A stretch of DNA of 5,664 bases from Spartobacteria bacterium (GTDB lineage: Bacteria > Verrucomicrobiota > Verrucomicrobiia > Chthoniobacterales > Chthoniobacteraceae). Of the stretch, positions 4,897 through 5,664 are shown piece after piece. The position numbers were made by a program, and so were the translations under genes. Where the stretch lies: assembly GCA_025350985.1 (NCBI GenBank), contig JANXWU010000280.1, forward strand, positions 1 to 5,664. The letters are read 5' to 3'. Each line of letters begins with the position of its first letter. Position 1 is the first letter of the stretch. The notes beneath the pieces are model-generated. The model was given only the letters and a program-made list of their open reading frames with translations. It made no database searches and was not told the origin of the DNA.

Positions 4897-5664
4897 ATGG
4901 CCGCACCGAACCGCGTCGTCACCCTCAACCTCGGGATGCAGACGATCACGATGGCTGATTTCCGTCCATCGGCGGAGGGCGGGCTGGTGTTGCAGGCGTA
5001 TCGGCAGACGGAGTTAATCGCGGACCCCACGGCGGATGCGGCGCGGCTCGGCCAGTTGAAAGTGGGGATCAAGGAAACGGTCGATAATCTCAAGCTCAAG
5101 GGAGCCAAAACCAACAGCGCGATCGCTGCGCAATCGGTTTTTACGCGCTTCGTCAAACTGCCGCCGGTCGAGCCGGACAAGGTCGAGCAAATCGTGACCT
5201 TTGAAGCGCAGCAGAACGTCCCGTTTCCCATCGATGAAGTGGTGTGGGATCACCAGGTCGTCAGTGCGGGCGGCGAGGCGCGGATGGAAGTGGCGCTGGT
5301 CGCGATCAAGTCCGACCTGCTCGAAGACCTCAACGGCACGATCCAGGATTCGACGATGCGCACGAACATCGTGGACCTCTCGCCGATGGCACTGTTCAAC
5401 GCCTTTCGTTACAACTACAGCGACCTCGCGGGCTGCTCGCTGCTCATGGACATCGGCGCGCGCACGACCAACCTGATTTTCGTCGAGCCGAAAAAAGTCT
5501 TCACCCGCAGCATCCCCATCGGCGGCAGTGCCGTCACCACCGCGCTGGCCAAGGATTTTGGTGAGCCGTTCGCCTCCGCCGAAGAGCGAAAAAAAGCCGG
5601 GGGTTTCGTCGGGCTGGGCGGCGCGTACGCCGAACACTCCGATCCCGACGTGGCGCGGATGGCC
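4897..5664 (+). CDS. pilM: type IV pilus assembly protein PilM, 3' end beyond the window
   Basis: The frame is open from ATG 4897 to the right edge, giving 256 residues of a family that is usually about 350 or more. PilM is a cytoplasmic actin-like ATP-binding protein. It anchors to the N-terminal tail of PilN and links the pilus inner-membrane ring to the motor. Visible family features are EQIVTFEAQQNVPFPIDEVVWDHQV (97-121) and the phosphate-2 segment LLMDIGARTTNL (182-193) with Asp185 and Gly187. V201-F-T-R-S-I-P-I-G-G (201-210) and the A-K-D-F-G...A-E-E-R-K-K helix follow. The N-terminal phosphate-1 motif reads N11-L-G13 where Asp or Glu is more usual. No Shine-Dalgarno is seen. In this phylum the genes that follow are expected to encode PilN/PilO-like proteins and the PilQ secretin, but they lie outside the window. 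Confidence 0.9.
   Translation, partial: MAAPNRVVTLNLGMQTITMADFRPSAEGGLVLQAYRQTELIADPTADAARLGQLKVGIKETVDNLKLKGAKTNSAIAAQSVFTRFVKLPPVEPDKVEQIVTFEAQQNVPFPIDEVVWDHQVVSAGGEARMEVALVAIKSDLLEDLNGTIQDSTMRTNIVDLSPMALFNAFRYNYSDLAGCSLLMDIGARTTNLIFVEPKKVFTRSIPIGGSAVTTALAKDFGEPFASAEERKKAGGFVGLGGAYAEHSDPDVARMA

Noticed and set aside
4515..5231. 238-codon open frame on the - strand spanning the exported-protein and pilM genes
   Set aside because: It crosses the boundary of two well-supported + strand genes, and its product is Ser/Arg-rich without recognisable features.
5014..5637. 207-codon open frame on the - strand opposite pilM
   Set aside because: It is antisense to clear PilM motifs and has no family signature.
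1..5664. CRISPR array, tRNA or rRNA gene, transposase or phage gene
   Set aside because: No regularly spaced repeats, no tRNA-like cloverleaf or CCA-ended arm noticed, and no transposase, integrase or phage motifs in any plausible frame.

Overview
The window suggests a high-GC bacterium of the Verrucomicrobiota, probably an uncultured or environmental lineage. The main reason is the right-hand end, where a small exported protein resembling Akkermansia Amuc_1102 sits directly upstream of a pilM gene. That pair opens the type IV pilus-like gene cluster typical of this phylum. Most starts lack a Shine-Dalgarno sequence and several are GTG, which fits but is not diagnostic. Taxonomy here is recognition from memory, not a search.

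Layout, left to right. Bases 1-168 hold no convincing gene, but carry a short dispersed-type repeat (49-89) and a candidate promoter. A + strand gene (169-1032) encodes an unusual arginase/ureohydrolase-superfamily protein. A long hairpin with a T-run (1038-1111) separates it from a convergent three-gene operon on the - strand. Transcribed from 3095 down to 1127, that operon encodes a GNAT/FemAB-like acyltransferase (1869-3095) and two small four-helix SMR/ArnE-ArnF-like membrane proteins (1462-1872 and 1127-1465). Both junctions are 4-bp GTGA overlaps, so translation is probably coupled.

A divergent intergenic region (3096-3254) contains two hairpins. It leads into a + strand UDP-glucuronate decarboxylase gene (3255-4208), which makes UDP-xylose. 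After an 84-base gap with small hairpins come the Amuc_1102-like exported protein (4293-4868) and pilM, which is open to the right edge (4897-5664).

Working model (inference): the UXS enzyme supplies a nucleotide pentose, while the divergent operon provides an acyltransferase and a heteromeric flippase-like pair. Together they could build or export a modified envelope glycan or lipid-linked sugar. The pilus genes are probably a separate unit. The ureohydrolase-like protein has no clear link to the rest.
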